Positions 1 through 8,379 of a DNA stretch of 64,000 bases are shown here, piece after piece. The notes under the pieces are model-generated. The model was not told the origin of the DNA. It saw only the letters and a list, made by a program, of their open reading frames with translations, and did not search any database. Position 1 is the stretch's first letter. Every line of letters starts with the position of its first letter. The stretch is from the NCBI RefSeq assembly GCF_900111125.1, contig NZ_FOGE01000008.1, positions 1-64,000 of the forward strand, given 5' to 3'. The position numbers and the translations under genes are program-made. Source of the DNA: Sphingobium sp. YR768 (lineage in GTDB: Bacteria > Pseudomonadota > Alphaproteobacteria > Sphingomonadales > Sphingomonadaceae).

Positions 1-253
1 CCACCTCCACGTCGATCGTGCCGTTGCCGAAGTCGAGCGGCAACCATGCCATGAAATTGCGGTCCGATAGTTTCTCTCGCGCGGGATCTTGCCAGGAAGA
101 GGCAGGCATCGTCAGCTCGAAGGACGGGGCGCCCTGATATGTCGACTCCCTGAGCGTCACGCCCGACAGCCTGAACTGTTCGACTCTCTCCTGGGCGGCT
201 CCGGGACTGGTGAGCGCGGCCGTGGTCACCACGGCAGGAATGATAGTCTTCAT
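1..253 (-). CDS. Secreted protein, N-terminal part only (jelly-roll/LamG or DUF1080-like)
   Basis: The gene begins at an ATG (251-253) with an AAGGA ribosome binding site just upstream and runs off the left edge, so only about 84 residues are visible. Residues 1-20 (MKTIIPAVVTTAALTSPGAA, then QERV) look like a cleavable signal peptide. The following part, with NFMAWLPLDFGNGTIDVEV at about 66-84, resembles the start of a concanavalin-like jelly-roll domain of secreted carbohydrate-binding or DUF1080-type proteins. That assignment is weak because the core of the domain is outside the window. Orientation matches the sugar-oxidation operon downstream, but more than 470 bases and an IS remnant lie between, so co-transcription is not supported. 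Confidence 0.5.
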   Translation of the reverse strand, partial: MKTIIPAVVTTAALTSPGAAQERVEQFRLSGVTLRESTYQGAPSFELTMPASSWQDPAREKLSDRNFMAWLPLDFGNGTIDVEV

Positions 254-367
254 ATTTGGTCCTTCTACTATATCCATGCCAACAAAGCCGCTTCTACGGG
301 GAAATGCCGCCATCGTATTGATTGCAAGCAGCAGCCATGACGCGCTCGACTTTGTCCGGCGCCTCCG

Positions 368-590
368 TCATCGGGCGATGTTTGCACTCATACGAAGCGC
401 GTTTGTCAGCCTTTCCCTTGCGTCCTCATTCGCTTCGAAGAGTCTCACAGCGACCTGCCAGTTTCCTGCTTGCAGAGTTTCCCGCATCGTTGACGCACGA
501 CACCGACCGGATGTTCGCCCTTCTTTGGCTCCCCGGTGTCATCCATGATCCAGGCCGCAATCGGCCGGCGGCAGTCGATCATCCGCGGTA
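368..590 (-). pseudogene. IS701-type transposase remnant (frameshifted fragment)
   Basis: On the minus strand from about 590 the reading AAWIMDDTGEPKKGEHPVGV, then VRQRCGKLCKQ, is recognisable as the conserved DDE-region block of IS701-family transposases, whose usual form is WIIDDTGFPKKGKHSVGVxRQYCGxLGKQ. After KQE the reading frame shifts and continues QVAVRLFEAN before degenerating to a stop near 368. The family is normally about 400 residues. Only about 70 codons remain, with no inverted repeats visible, so the element is dead. The rest of 254-727 holds no gene I can support. The remnant suggests past insertion or rearrangement at the left border of the sugar locus. Confidence 0.65.
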
Positions 591-727
591 AAACCAATCC
601 CGATCACGCCCCACCAATCCCCAGAACGGGGCCGGCAAGATAAACGGCTAAAGATGACGGTTGCGCCGGCATGCCCCCATATTGGCTTACGTTCAGGTGA
701 AGCCTGGATCAGATCGACTTCCTCAGA

Positions 728-1801
728 TTAAATAGCCTTGGTCGAGGTCGAATTCAGCCCCAAAAGTCGTCGGTGCAGTTCGGGATCGACACCGCTGTTG
801 GCGAAATCATCAAAGCTGTGCGGCGTGACGCGGATGATGTGATCAGCGATGAATTGTGCGCCTTCGCGCGCGCCATCCTCAGGATGCTTAAGAGCGCATT
901 CCCATTCCAGCACGGCCCATCCCGCGAAATCATATTGCGCGAATTTGGAAAAGATGGCGTTGAAATCGATCTGTCCGTCGCCCAGGGACCGGAAGCGCCC
1001 GGGCCGCTCCATCCAGTCCTGATAGCCACCATAAACGCCTGATCGACCGTTCGGACGCAGTTCGGCGTCCTTGACGTGGAAACAGGAGATCCGCTCATGA
1101 TAGATGTCGATAAACTGCAGATAGTCCAGTGCTTGCAACAGGAAGTGCGAGGGATCGAACAGTATCCGGGCGCTTGGGTGATGGTCGACGGCGGCAAGGA
1201 AGCGCTCGAACGTGGCGCCATCGTGGAGGTCTTCGCCAGGGTGCAGCTCGAACGCGCAATGCACGCCTGCATCCGCGAACACATCAAGGATTGGGCGCCA
1301 GCGGCGGGCCAGCTCAGCGAAGGCTTCCTCCACCAGCCCGGCGGGACGCTGCGGCCAGGGATAGATATAGGGCCAGGCCAGGGCGCCTGAAAAGGTCGCA
1401 TGGGCGGCAAGCCCGAGATTGGCGCTAGCCCTCGCCGCTAGCTTGATCTGCTCGGTCGCCCATGTCTGCCTGGCCGAGGGATTGCCTCGCACGGCAGCTA
1501 TGGTGAAACTGTCGAACAAGGCGTCGTAGGCCGGGTGAACGGCGACGAGCTGCCCTTGCAGGTGTGTGGACAGCTCGGTCGGCTCTATGCCATGGACGGC
1601 CAGCCTGCCCCGAAATTCGTCGCAATAATCCTTGCTTTGCGCTGCGGTTTCCAAGTCGATCAGGCGCGGGTCAGCGGGGATCTGGATACCCTTGTAGCCT
1701 AGGCTGGCAGCCCATTGCGCCAGCCCATCAAGCGTGTCGAATGGGGGTTGATCTCCCATGAACTGGGCGAGGAATATGGCAGGGCCCTTGATCGTCTTCA
1801 C
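728..1801 (-). CDS. Sugar phosphate isomerase/epimerase-like TIM-barrel protein
   Basis: A 357-residue cytoplasmic protein of the AP-endonuclease-2 type TIM-barrel family (xylose-isomerase-like), which uses divalent metal to isomerise, epimerise or beta-eliminate sugars. Visible family marks are LGYKGIQIP near the N-terminus, HPGEDLHDGATFERFL and ILFDPSHFLLQ in the middle, and CFHVKDAELRPNGRSGVYGG toward the C-terminus, where conserved His/Asp/Glu metal ligands lie. The ATG overlaps the stop of the upstream Gfo/Idh/MocA gene by 4 bases, implying translational coupling. It is the last gene of the minus operon starting with the TonB receptor. In 3-keto-glycoside pathways, barrels of this family act on the 3-oxo sugar made by a partner oxidoreductase. 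That role here is inference; the substrate is unknown. Confidence 0.82.
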   Translation of the reverse strand: MKTIKGPAIFLAQFMGDQPPFDTLDGLAQWAASLGYKGIQIPADPRLIDLETAAQSKDYCDEFRGRLAVHGIEPTELSTHLQGQLVAVHPAYDALFDSFTIAAVRGNPSARQTWATEQIKLAARASANLGLAAHATFSGALAWPYIYPWPQRPAGLVEEAFAELARRWRPILDVFADAGVHCAFELHPGEDLHDGATFERFLAAVDHHPSARILFDPSHFLLQALDYLQFIDIYHERISCFHVKDAELRPNGRSGVYGGYQDWMERPGRFRSLGDGQIDFNAIFSKFAQYDFAGWAVLEWECALKHPEDGAREGAQFIADHIIRVTPHSFDDFANSGVDPELHRRLLGLNSTSTKAI

Positions 1802-2946
1802 TGTTGGGAATTCTCCATTTCGATCCAGGATCGATTCTGCGAGGAAGCGACCGCCGCTGCGACAAAGCGCATGGACCGCAGTCCTGTCTCGATGCCGGGA
1901 AGGCGACCGTCAAGAAGGCCGCGCTGCCCTTGAATGGCATCGGCAAAATCGCTGTAGATCGACGCAAACGCCTCGATAAAGCCCTCGGGATGTCCCGCGG
2001 GGAGCCGCGAGGCCGCCATACCGTCCGGGCCGATCGCGGCGCTCCCGGCGAACACCGTCTCCATGCGGTTGTCGGGATGCAGGAAGCGCAGCTCACCGGG
2101 GCGTTCATGGCTCCAAGACAGAGCGCGCTGCTCGCCATAGATGGCGATCGACAGTCCGTTTCGCTCGCCAAGCGAGATTTGCGAGGCCATCAGCACGCCC
2201 GGCACGTCTCCGGCGAAGCGCAACAGTATGTTGCAATCATCGTCGAGCACGCGGTCTTGCACCACGCTGGATAGATCGGCGCACAGGCGCTCGACGCACA
2301 GGCCAGAGATATATTCTGCCAGCTGGAAAGCATGGACACCGATGTCGCCGATGCACCCACCTATGCCAGCGCGGCTAGGATCGGTACGCCATGCGGCGCC
2401 GGGCAATGTGTGCTCAACGCTGTCCGAAAGCCAGCCTTGTGGATAGGTCACGACGATCTTGCGAACCCGGCCCAGCAGGCCGGACGCAACCGACGCGCGG
2501 GCCTCGCGGATCATCGGATAGCCGATATAGGTGTAGGTCAATGCGTAGGCGCAGTCGGTTTGCGCCACGATTTGCTCCAGTGCGGTCGCCTGCGCCAGGG
2601 TCGAAGTCATCGGCTTATCGCTTATGACGTGCAATCCTGCCTTGAGCGCAGCCTCGGCAATGGCAAAGTGACTGTCATTGGGTGTGGCAATGGCGACGGC
2701 CTCGACACCGTCCTCGCGCCCGATTTCCCCAGCGATCAGCGCTTCTACGCTGGTGTAGGCGCGCGCTTCGTCCACCATGAAGGCACGGGCCTGCGCTGCG
2801 GAGCGACTGGCGTCGCGGCTGAACGCACCGGCGACGAGCTGGAAGCGCAGGTCGAGCAGCGCAGCGCGGCGGTGAACCGCGCCGATGAAAGCGCCCGGTC
2901 CACCGCCGAACAAAGCCAAGCGGATCGGCCTGTTCGGCGCGATCAT
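1798..2946 (-). CDS. Gfo/Idh/MocA family NAD(P)-dependent oxidoreductase
   Basis: Dehydrogenase with an N-terminal Rossmann fold (IRLALFGGGPGAFIGAVHR, the GxGxxA/G-type dinucleotide site), the family signature VAIATPNDSHF, then HVISDKPM with the EKP-type catalytic lysine, and a C-terminal alpha/beta substrate domain (GGCIGDIGVHAFQLAEYISG). Such enzymes oxidise or reduce sugar hydroxyls, often at C3 or inositol positions. I chose the ATG at 2946 because the Rossmann strand starts eight residues later. An in-frame ATG at 2958 and a TTG at 3045 are possible, but none has a clear ribosome binding site. It sits between two TIM-barrel genes, consistent with a sugar oxidation/isomerisation relay. 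Length (382 aa) is normal. Confidence 0.82.
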   Translation of the reverse strand: MIAPNRPIRLALFGGGPGAFIGAVHRRAALLDLRFQLVAGAFSRDASRSAAQARAFMVDEARAYTSVEALIAGEIGREDGVEAVAIATPNDSHFAIAEAALKAGLHVISDKPMTSTLAQATALEQIVAQTDCAYALTYTYIGYPMIREARASVASGLLGRVRKIVVTYPQGWLSDSVEHTLPGAAWRTDPSRAGIGGCIGDIGVHAFQLAEYISGLCVERLCADLSSVVQDRVLDDDCNILLRFAGDVPGVLMASQISLGERNGLSIAIYGEQRALSWSHERPGELRFLHPDNRMETVFAGSAAIGPDGMAASRLPAGHPEGFIEAFASIYSDFADAIQGQRGLLDGRLPGIETGLRSMRFVAAAVASSQNRSWIEMENSQQ

Positions 2947-3007
2947 GCAGACCGACATTTCATACTGTAAAAATGCAGCGCAGCCACCGGGGTCCTCCAG
3001 GCGTATT

Positions 3008-3916
3008 TCATTGAAGGTGCGGAAAGGCAGCGCGCACCTTGGCAAGAGTGGTTGCGGTCTGCTCCCAGGGATCGCCCTGCTGCCCTTCCCATTCGACGCT
3101 GACCGAGCCGGTGTAGCCAGAGGTTGCGACGATATTCAGAGCGCGCTCCAGGTCGAGCAGCGGCGACCCGTCGGATGCCGGATCGATCGCCTTGGCATGG
3201 ACCAGAGTCGCCACCGGCGCGAGCCTGGCGATGCTCTCATAGATGGGCGAAAAATCGAGCCCCGTCGTTGGCAGTTCCCGCCCCGCGAAACGGCCGTGCG
3301 AAATGCTGATCAAGGGTTCGAAATTGCCAAGATCGAGCAGCAGCCCAAGCCGGTCGTGGCCGACGTCGTCCAGAAGCTTAAGCATGAAATCGGGATCTGA
3401 ACTGGGGCCGCCATGGTTTTCGACCAGCAGCGACATGCCAAGATCATGGGCGCGCTGCGAAAGCGTTGTCAGGGCGCCGACCACGCCGGACGACGCCTCG
3501 CCTGCTCCGCCGACGGGGGCACCTGCATTGACCCGGACATAATGCGCGCCTAGCTTTTGGGCGACTTTGAACCATGCCGTGATCCGCTCAATGTCTTCGT
3601 TGCGGAAGCTGTCGGATTCGGTAGTCAGATCACCGACATCGATGGGCATCGTCAGGCATTTGATACCTTTTTCATCCAGCGCGGCGCGCAGCCGTTCCAC
3701 TCGCGCATCGTCGGCGGCATCGAATTGCAATTGGCACAGTTCGATTGCGTTCACGCCCAGACGGTCGTGGGCCAGGCCCCCGAATTCCTCCAGGCTATGC
3801 TCCCGCGGAAAAGGAAAGATGATGGGCTCGAGCACGCCCACCTCATTGCGTTGTTCAAGGGCGAGCGGACCCAGGCGGCTGTGCAGGCTAAAACTGGAAA
3901 CGGCGGCATATGCCAT
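3008..3916 (-). CDS. Sugar phosphate isomerase/epimerase-like TIM-barrel protein (second copy)
   Basis: A second AP-endonuclease-2/xylose-isomerase-like TIM barrel, 302 aa with the start at 3916, where a GGGAGA ribosome binding site precedes ATG. The longer upstream frame has shadow-like composition and overlaps the DUF1080 gene, so it was not used. Visible barrel elements are LGVNAIELCQLQF, HYVRVNAGAP, LLVENHGGPSSDPDFML (Glu and His metal ligands), LGLLLDLGNFEPL, ATLVHAKAIDP and VSVEWEGQQGDP. It is clearly divergent from the barrel at 728-1801, so the two are not a recent duplication and probably act at different steps. It lies 16 bases downstream of the DUF1080 gene in one operon. Confidence 0.82.
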   Translation of the reverse strand: MAYAAVSSFSLHSRLGPLALEQRNEVGVLEPIIFPFPREHSLEEFGGLAHDRLGVNAIELCQLQFDAADDARVERLRAALDEKGIKCLTMPIDVGDLTTESDSFRNEDIERITAWFKVAQKLGAHYVRVNAGAPVGGAGEASSGVVGALTTLSQRAHDLGMSLLVENHGGPSSDPDFMLKLLDDVGHDRLGLLLDLGNFEPLISISHGRFAGRELPTTGLDFSPIYESIARLAPVATLVHAKAIDPASDGSPLLDLERALNIVATSGYTGSVSVEWEGQQGDPWEQTATTLAKVRAAFPHLQ

Positions 3917-3932
3917 GTCATTCTCCCGAAGA

Positions 3933-4778
3933 TCAGAGTTCGCGGATTTGGATGTTGCGCCAGCGACATTTTGCGCCTTCGCCCCACCGTGCGTCGCCGA
4001 AAAAGGCGTCATTATCGTGCACTTCGAGGGCGATATGGCCCCGGTTGCCCAGCAAGGCATGGATTTGCGCCGGGTCGTAGTCCGGAGCGTCGAGGGTTGC
4101 CGTGTCGACTTCGGCAATCTTTACGTCGTTGACCCATGTCGTGATGATCGGCAGCCCGCCCACGCAGCGAATGCGGAAACTGTTCCAGTCGTCCCATCGC
4201 CAAGCTTGCAGAAATTCCTCCACCTGCGCGGCATATGTCAATCGCGCGATCTTGTCCGGCGTGACCGGCTCGGTGGATGTGGCCGGGTCATCCGCCTTAA
4301 GGCCGATCACACGACCGGCCGCATCACGAAGGCCGCGGATGGCGAAGGGAACGGCGGAAAAACTAGCCAGGCCGTTGCCGAAAAAGCCGCCGATGCCGCC
4401 GCTTTCGCGATGGTCGATCAGCACCTGGAACCCTTCCCAACTGTCCCGCTGACGGCGCAGCATGATGCCCGTATCGGCCGGCCAGTCAGGCCTGGCTTCC
4501 AATGTCAACTCGAAGTCGCCAAATGTCTCGTTGCTGACCAGATATCCTCCATAGCTGCGGACAGCCTGTTCCCCGACGATTGCCCCGTCCTCGACATACC
4601 AGCGGGCAGGATATTTTTCCGGATCTACTGGCGGTTCGATCCCGCGGTCAGCAAAGAAGCTGTGGACCGATGGCCCGCCCGGATAGAGGTCACCATAGAC
4701 GCGCGGTGCCATATGCCACCCATCCAAGGTCACGCCATCAAAAAGGGCGCGTTCGCTAGTCTGGATCGAATTAGTCAT
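3933..4778 (-). CDS. DUF1080 / 3-keto-disaccharide hydrolase family protein
   Basis: The N-terminus carries the family signature RALFDGVTLDGWHM (usual form LFDGKTLDGW), followed by ARWYVEDGAIVGEQ, GGYLVSNETFGDFELTLEAR, TGIMLRRQ and, at the C-terminus, HIALEVHDN and WRNIQIREL. This is a complete single jelly-roll domain of 281 aa. Family members cleave 3-keto-glycosides made by C3 dehydrogenases. No signal peptide is evident, unlike many secreted DUF1080 proteins, which suggests a cytoplasmic enzyme. It is the second gene of the minus operon, 83 bases after the TonB receptor and directly before a TIM barrel and a Gfo/Idh/MocA oxidoreductase, which strengthens the 3-keto-sugar interpretation. 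Substrate remains unknown. Confidence 0.82.
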   Translation of the reverse strand: MTNSIQTSERALFDGVTLDGWHMAPRVYGDLYPGGPSVHSFFADRGIEPPVDPEKYPARWYVEDGAIVGEQAVRSYGGYLVSNETFGDFELTLEARPDWPADTGIMLRRQRDSWEGFQVLIDHRESGGIGGFFGNGLASFSAVPFAIRGLRDAAGRVIGLKADDPATSTEPVTPDKIARLTYAAQVEEFLQAWRWDDWNSFRIRCVGGLPIITTWVNDVKIAEVDTATLDAPDYDPAQIHALLGNRGHIALEVHDNDAFFGDARWGEGAKCRWRNIQIREL

Positions 4779-4861
4779 GTGCAGTTCCTTTTTCTGTCCA
4801 AAAGCGAACGCGCCTTAGATGGCTGCCTGTCGCCAGGCAGCCAGGGGAGCTCGTCGAGAGG

Positions 4862-7063
4862 CTAGATCTTGAAGCCAACGCGGATTCCATAAGTTCGCGG
4901 TTCACTATAGGTCGAAGTGCGGAAGGTGTTCACTGAGCTCACCGTCACGATATCCTCGATATTGGATATGAAGCCTTGAACGAAATAGCGGTCGCCCGGC
5001 GCATTATAGGTCAGGGTCGCATCGGTCTTCGTGGTCGCAGGTTGCGTGTAGAAGGTCACCGGGTCGGTCGGAATCAGCAGGCTGTAGCTCGATGTCAACT
5101 TCGAGCGAACGCTGGCCTGCAGGTTGCCGGTATTGGCCAGCGGCAATGTGTAGGTATAGCCAGCCGAGATCGCGACCTTCGGCGAACGATCTAACGGAAA
5201 GCCGTTCAGCGACGGCGTGTTGCCCGCACCCGACGGGAAATATTCGACATATTCCGCGTCCAGCAGACTAGCGTTGAAGTCGACACGGTTGCGCGGGCTG
5301 GGGGTCAGCACGCCTTCTAACTCAATCCCCTTTACCCTGGCTTTGCCTGCGTTGGTGGTGATGCCTGCAACGACACCATTGAAAACACCTGCATAGGTCA
5401 GTTGCAGATCACGATAGTCATAATAAAATACTGATCCCTGGACGCGCAAAGCGCCATCGGCAGTACGTGTCTTGAAACCGATTTCATAAGAGGTAAGCGT
5501 TTCCGGCCGATAGTAGAGCTGCTCGTCCGGTGTTTGCCCGTCGATGCCGTCGTTGAAGCTGCCTGCCTTATAGCCAGTAGAGATCGTGCCGTAGAGGAGG
5601 GTCAGATTGCTCAGGTCAAAATCGAGCCCGGCGCGCCAGGTCACCTTGCTCCAGCTCCGTCCAGCACGGCTCGGGAATTCTTGATCCACCGCAGGGTCAT
5701 AGACCGGCCCCTGTTGCAGGCGGGTGCCGCCGCCGGTCAGCTTCTTCATGTCGTGCGAATAGCGCGCACCGGCGGTAACGCGCAGCTGGTCGGACAGGCT
5801 GTAGGTCGCCTGTCCGAAAATGCCGTAGGCGGTCTGTATTGTGGGAGTCCGCGCGAAGCAGAGATAGGGCGCATTGAGGTTGAGCAGACAGAGGTTGAAA
5901 TCGGATTTTTCGCGGAAATAGTTGCCGCCCACCTGCGCCTTCAGCGGACCGCTACCGGATGTGGCGATGCGCAGTTCATGCGAATCCTGCGTGCCATGCC
6001 CATAGTCCAGGCGCGCCACGTTGCCGGTCGGCGTGCCTGTAAAATTCATGTCGCGGTTGATGTTGGTATCAAACACGCGGTGCGAAGGGACATAGGTGAT
6101 GTCCAGCAGTTCGCCCACCGACCAGTTCACCTCAGCTTCGAACCCATAGAATTTGTTGTTCGATCGCCCCTGCCAGTTGAAGGGCGCATAGGTGGTGCGC
6201 CGGAGGTCCGAGCTGCTCGCATAGACACGTGATTCGAACGCATTCGGCTCACTCAAGGCACGCCTGGAGGAAAAGAAATTGTCCATAGACACTTCTTCGT
6301 TCGGATTTCCTTTGAGCTGTGCATAATCCGCTCGCAGAAGAATGTTCAGGTTTTCCGTAGGCTCGAAGCGCAGTTGTAGGCGCCCCGCAATATTCTTCTT
6401 GAATGCGCCGCCATTAAAGGGCGAGGAAAATGCGCGAATCTGATAGGTATCGCGCTTATCGACGGTTGCCGACGCACGGAGCGCTATTTTCTCGGACACC
6501 GGCACGTTTACAAACGCATCAGCCTGGAGCGTGTCATAATTGCCGTAGGTCAGGTTGCCGCCCGCCGCGAAGCGACTTTCCGGTTTGTTGGTGATGATGT
6601 TGACGACACCGCCCGTGGTGTTGCGCCCATAGAGCGTGCCTTGCGGCCCGCGGAGCACTTCCACACGGGAAACGTCAAAGAAGCTCACCTCGGTAAACTG
6701 TCGGCGCGCGATATAGACGCCATCCAGCAGTATAGGAACGGAAGGATCGCCACGCTCTGTGCGATCAGCGCTAGACACGCCGCGCAGGGTTACCTGCAAG
6801 CCGTCGTTGCGAATGATGTTAAGACTGGGAACGATTTCAGTCAGGCGAAGCGGATTGGTCACATTGGCGCTTCTCAACGAATCACCTGACACCGCCGTTA
6901 ACGACACCGGTGTTTTCGACGCCAGCGACGAAACCCTGTTTGCCGTAACCACAATGTCGCCATTCGACCCGGCATCTGCCTGATCTTGCTTAGACTGTGC
7001 ATAAGCTGCTGTATTAGCTAGCAAAAAAGCCAGCGAAATGAATGTCGCGCTGCTGTGTCGCAT
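4862..7063 (-). CDS. TonB-dependent outer-membrane receptor
   Basis: A 733-residue receptor. Signal peptide 1-22 ends at AAYAQ, followed by a plug domain containing IVVTANRVSSLASKTPVSLT, VEVLRGPQGTLYGRNTTGGV and VNIITNKP. A beta-barrel follows, ending in RTYGIRVGFKI with the terminal-strand aromatic pattern typical of outer-membrane barrels. Start codon ATG at 7063 is preceded by AGGAGGGGG. It imports a substrate across the outer membrane using TonB-ExbBD energy, and its neighbours point to a glycoside or sugar derivative. First gene of the minus operon and divergent from the Gfo/Idh/MocA gene at 7336. The 272-base spacer between them carries direct repeats likely to be regulatory. Confidence 0.93.
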   Translation of the reverse strand: MRHSSATFISLAFLLANTAAYAQSKQDQADAGSNGDIVVTANRVSSLASKTPVSLTAVSGDSLRSANVTNPLRLTEIVPSLNIIRNDGLQVTLRGVSSADRTERGDPSVPILLDGVYIARRQFTEVSFFDVSRVEVLRGPQGTLYGRNTTGGVVNIITNKPESRFAAGGNLTYGNYDTLQADAFVNVPVSEKIALRASATVDKRDTYQIRAFSSPFNGGAFKKNIAGRLQLRFEPTENLNILLRADYAQLKGNPNEEVSMDNFFSSRRALSEPNAFESRVYASSSDLRRTTYAPFNWQGRSNNKFYGFEAEVNWSVGELLDITYVPSHRVFDTNINRDMNFTGTPTGNVARLDYGHGTQDSHELRIATSGSGPLKAQVGGNYFREKSDFNLCLLNLNAPYLCFARTPTIQTAYGIFGQATYSLSDQLRVTAGARYSHDMKKLTGGGTRLQQGPVYDPAVDQEFPSRAGRSWSKVTWRAGLDFDLSNLTLLYGTISTGYKAGSFNDGIDGQTPDEQLYYRPETLTSYEIGFKTRTADGALRVQGSVFYYDYRDLQLTYAGVFNGVVAGITTNAGKARVKGIELEGVLTPSPRNRVDFNASLLDAEYVEYFPSGAGNTPSLNGFPLDRSPKVAISAGYTYTLPLANTGNLQASVRSKLTSSYSLLIPTDPVTFYTQPATTKTDATLTYNAPGDRYFVQGFISNIEDIVTVSSVNTFRTSTYSEPRTYGIRVGFKI

Positions 7064-7109
7064 CGGTCACCCCCTCCTAAATCATTTTCCGTTTTTTATG
7101 AGATCGATT

Positions 7110-7139
7110 TCATTGCGTATCGATGATTTATCATTGCGT
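7110..7139. promoter_or_regulatory. Direct repeats TCATTGCGT, 21 bases apart, in divergent promoter region
   Basis: TCATTGCGT occurs at 7110-7118 and 7131-7139, a period of 21 bases (two helical turns), just upstream of the TonB receptor start. ATCGAT sits beside the first copy on each side. Same-face direct repeats suggest cooperative regulator binding. No regulator is assigned. Confidence 0.35.
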
Positions 7140-7219
7140 GGTTTTCCAAATTGAGCAACACATATCTCGATATAAAATACAGAATTATGGAGTGGAGTGC
7201 TATTATGGAGAGGGATAAC

Positions 7220-7237
7220 AACCATTTTAGAACGGTT
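7220..7237. promoter_or_regulatory. Imperfect 18-bp palindrome, candidate LacI-type operator
   Basis: AACCATTTTAGAACGGTT matches its own reverse complement except at two symmetric position pairs, and lies between the divergent sugar operons. The LacI-family gene at 10505-11518 is the nearest regulator, so this is a candidate operator. The call rests on symmetry alone. The remainder of the 7064-7335 spacer is AT-rich and without a gene. Confidence 0.3.
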
Positions 7238-7335
7238 TATGCCGGATCTGGCGACAAGGAAGCGGCTCACGGCCACCTTGTGATTCGTCACACCTTCACT
7301 ATTTGTCGCTCCGCCGGAAAAACGGCGATCCTCCT

Positions 7336-8379
7336 ATGAAAACCGATGAGCGAATCGGAGTAGGCTTCGTAGGCGCGGGCGCAGTGGTCAAAACCATTCA
7401 CGTTCCCGTTCTGGGCCAGATGGCGCAGGAATTTCGTATCGAAGCCGTTTGGGACATCAACACATCCGCCGCCGAATCGCTCGCGCAGCAGGTCGGTGCG
7501 AGGGTGATACCCGGTTTCGAAGAAATGCTGGCCGATCCGCGCGTCGAGGTGATCGTCGTCGCCACGCCAGCGGGCTGTCACGCCGAACATGTCGCAGCAG
7601 GCATGCGGGCGGGAAAGCGAGCAATACTGTGTGAAAAGCCCTTTGGATCGAGCCTGGACGATATTCGACTGGTCGAGGAAGCAGCGGCGACGAGCGATGT
7701 TCCCCTGCTGATCGGTGCCATGCACGCATTCGATCCAGGATGGAGCGCCATTTCGGAGACGGTTGCACATATGCGCGAACAGGCCGTCGCGATCCGATCG
7801 AGCATTGTGCTGCCTTTCAATGAGCGGTTCGAACAGTGGGCGACCGAGTTGCCACCCAGGGCACCGCCAGAACTCGACGCGGAAGACATCGCAATGCTGT
7901 TGATGCGGATGGGCATTATGGAACTCGCGATCCATGATCTGCCGCTCGTTCGCGCCATGATCCCCGAAGGCGCGCCGATAACGGTGACGTCGGCCATGCC
8001 GCTTGAGCCATTCGGCTATGCCATCAGTCTTAGCGCGGGTGATCGCGTCATCGACCTGTTCGGCTATATCCATGACAGTTGGAAACCCTCGTGGGAGTTG
8101 GAGGCCGTATCGGCGGATCAGTCGCTCTGCCTTGAGTTCACCCCTTCCTTTGTTCACGCTGGTTCGGCGACCGCCCGAATTTCCGGCACGCTAGAAACGG
8201 ACATAGTCGGGCCTTTCGCCAGAAACGGGTATCAAATGGAATGGCAAGCCATTCGTGAACTCGCGCGCGGGCGGCCATTCCCGATTCCGCCATTGGCGCA
8301 GGTGATCGGCGATTTCCGCTTCGCCTTGGATATCGTCGAGCAGAGCTGCGCCAAAATCGCAGCGGGAGCAGGCCAATGA
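7336..8379 (+). CDS. Gfo/Idh/MocA family oxidoreductase
   Basis: A 347-aa dehydrogenase starting at ATG 7336; the in-frame TTG at 7303 would add an unlikely basic leader. Residues about 6-30 form the Rossmann motif IGVGFVGAGAVVKTIHVP, followed by VIVVATPAGCHAEH and AILCEKPFGSSLDD with the EKP catalytic lysine. Later IMELAIHDLPLVRAMI corresponds to the family's conserved His region in the substrate domain. It is the first gene of the plus operon, divergent from the TonB receptor, and its stop overlaps the next ATG by 4 bases. Together with the oxidoreductase at 1798-2946, the locus has two different Gfo/Idh/MocA enzymes, as expected for oxidation at one step and re-reduction at another. That pairing is inference. 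Confidence 0.82.
   Translation: MKTDERIGVGFVGAGAVVKTIHVPVLGQMAQEFRIEAVWDINTSAAESLAQQVGARVIPGFEEMLADPRVEVIVVATPAGCHAEHVAAGMRAGKRAILCEKPFGSSLDDIRLVEEAAATSDVPLLIGAMHAFDPGWSAISETVAHMREQAVAIRSSIVLPFNERFEQWATELPPRAPPELDAEDIAMLLMRMGIMELAIHDLPLVRAMIPEGAPITVTSAMPLEPFGYAISLSAGDRVIDLFGYIHDSWKPSWELEAVSADQSLCLEFTPSFVHAGSATARISGTLETDIVGPFARNGYQMEWQAIRELARGRPFPIPPLAQVIGDFRFALDIVEQSCAKIAAGAGQ

Noticed and set aside
7082..7291. Minus-strand open frame of 69 codons in the divergent spacer
   Set aside because: AT-rich, overlaps likely promoter repeats, no ribosome binding site or recognisable domain.
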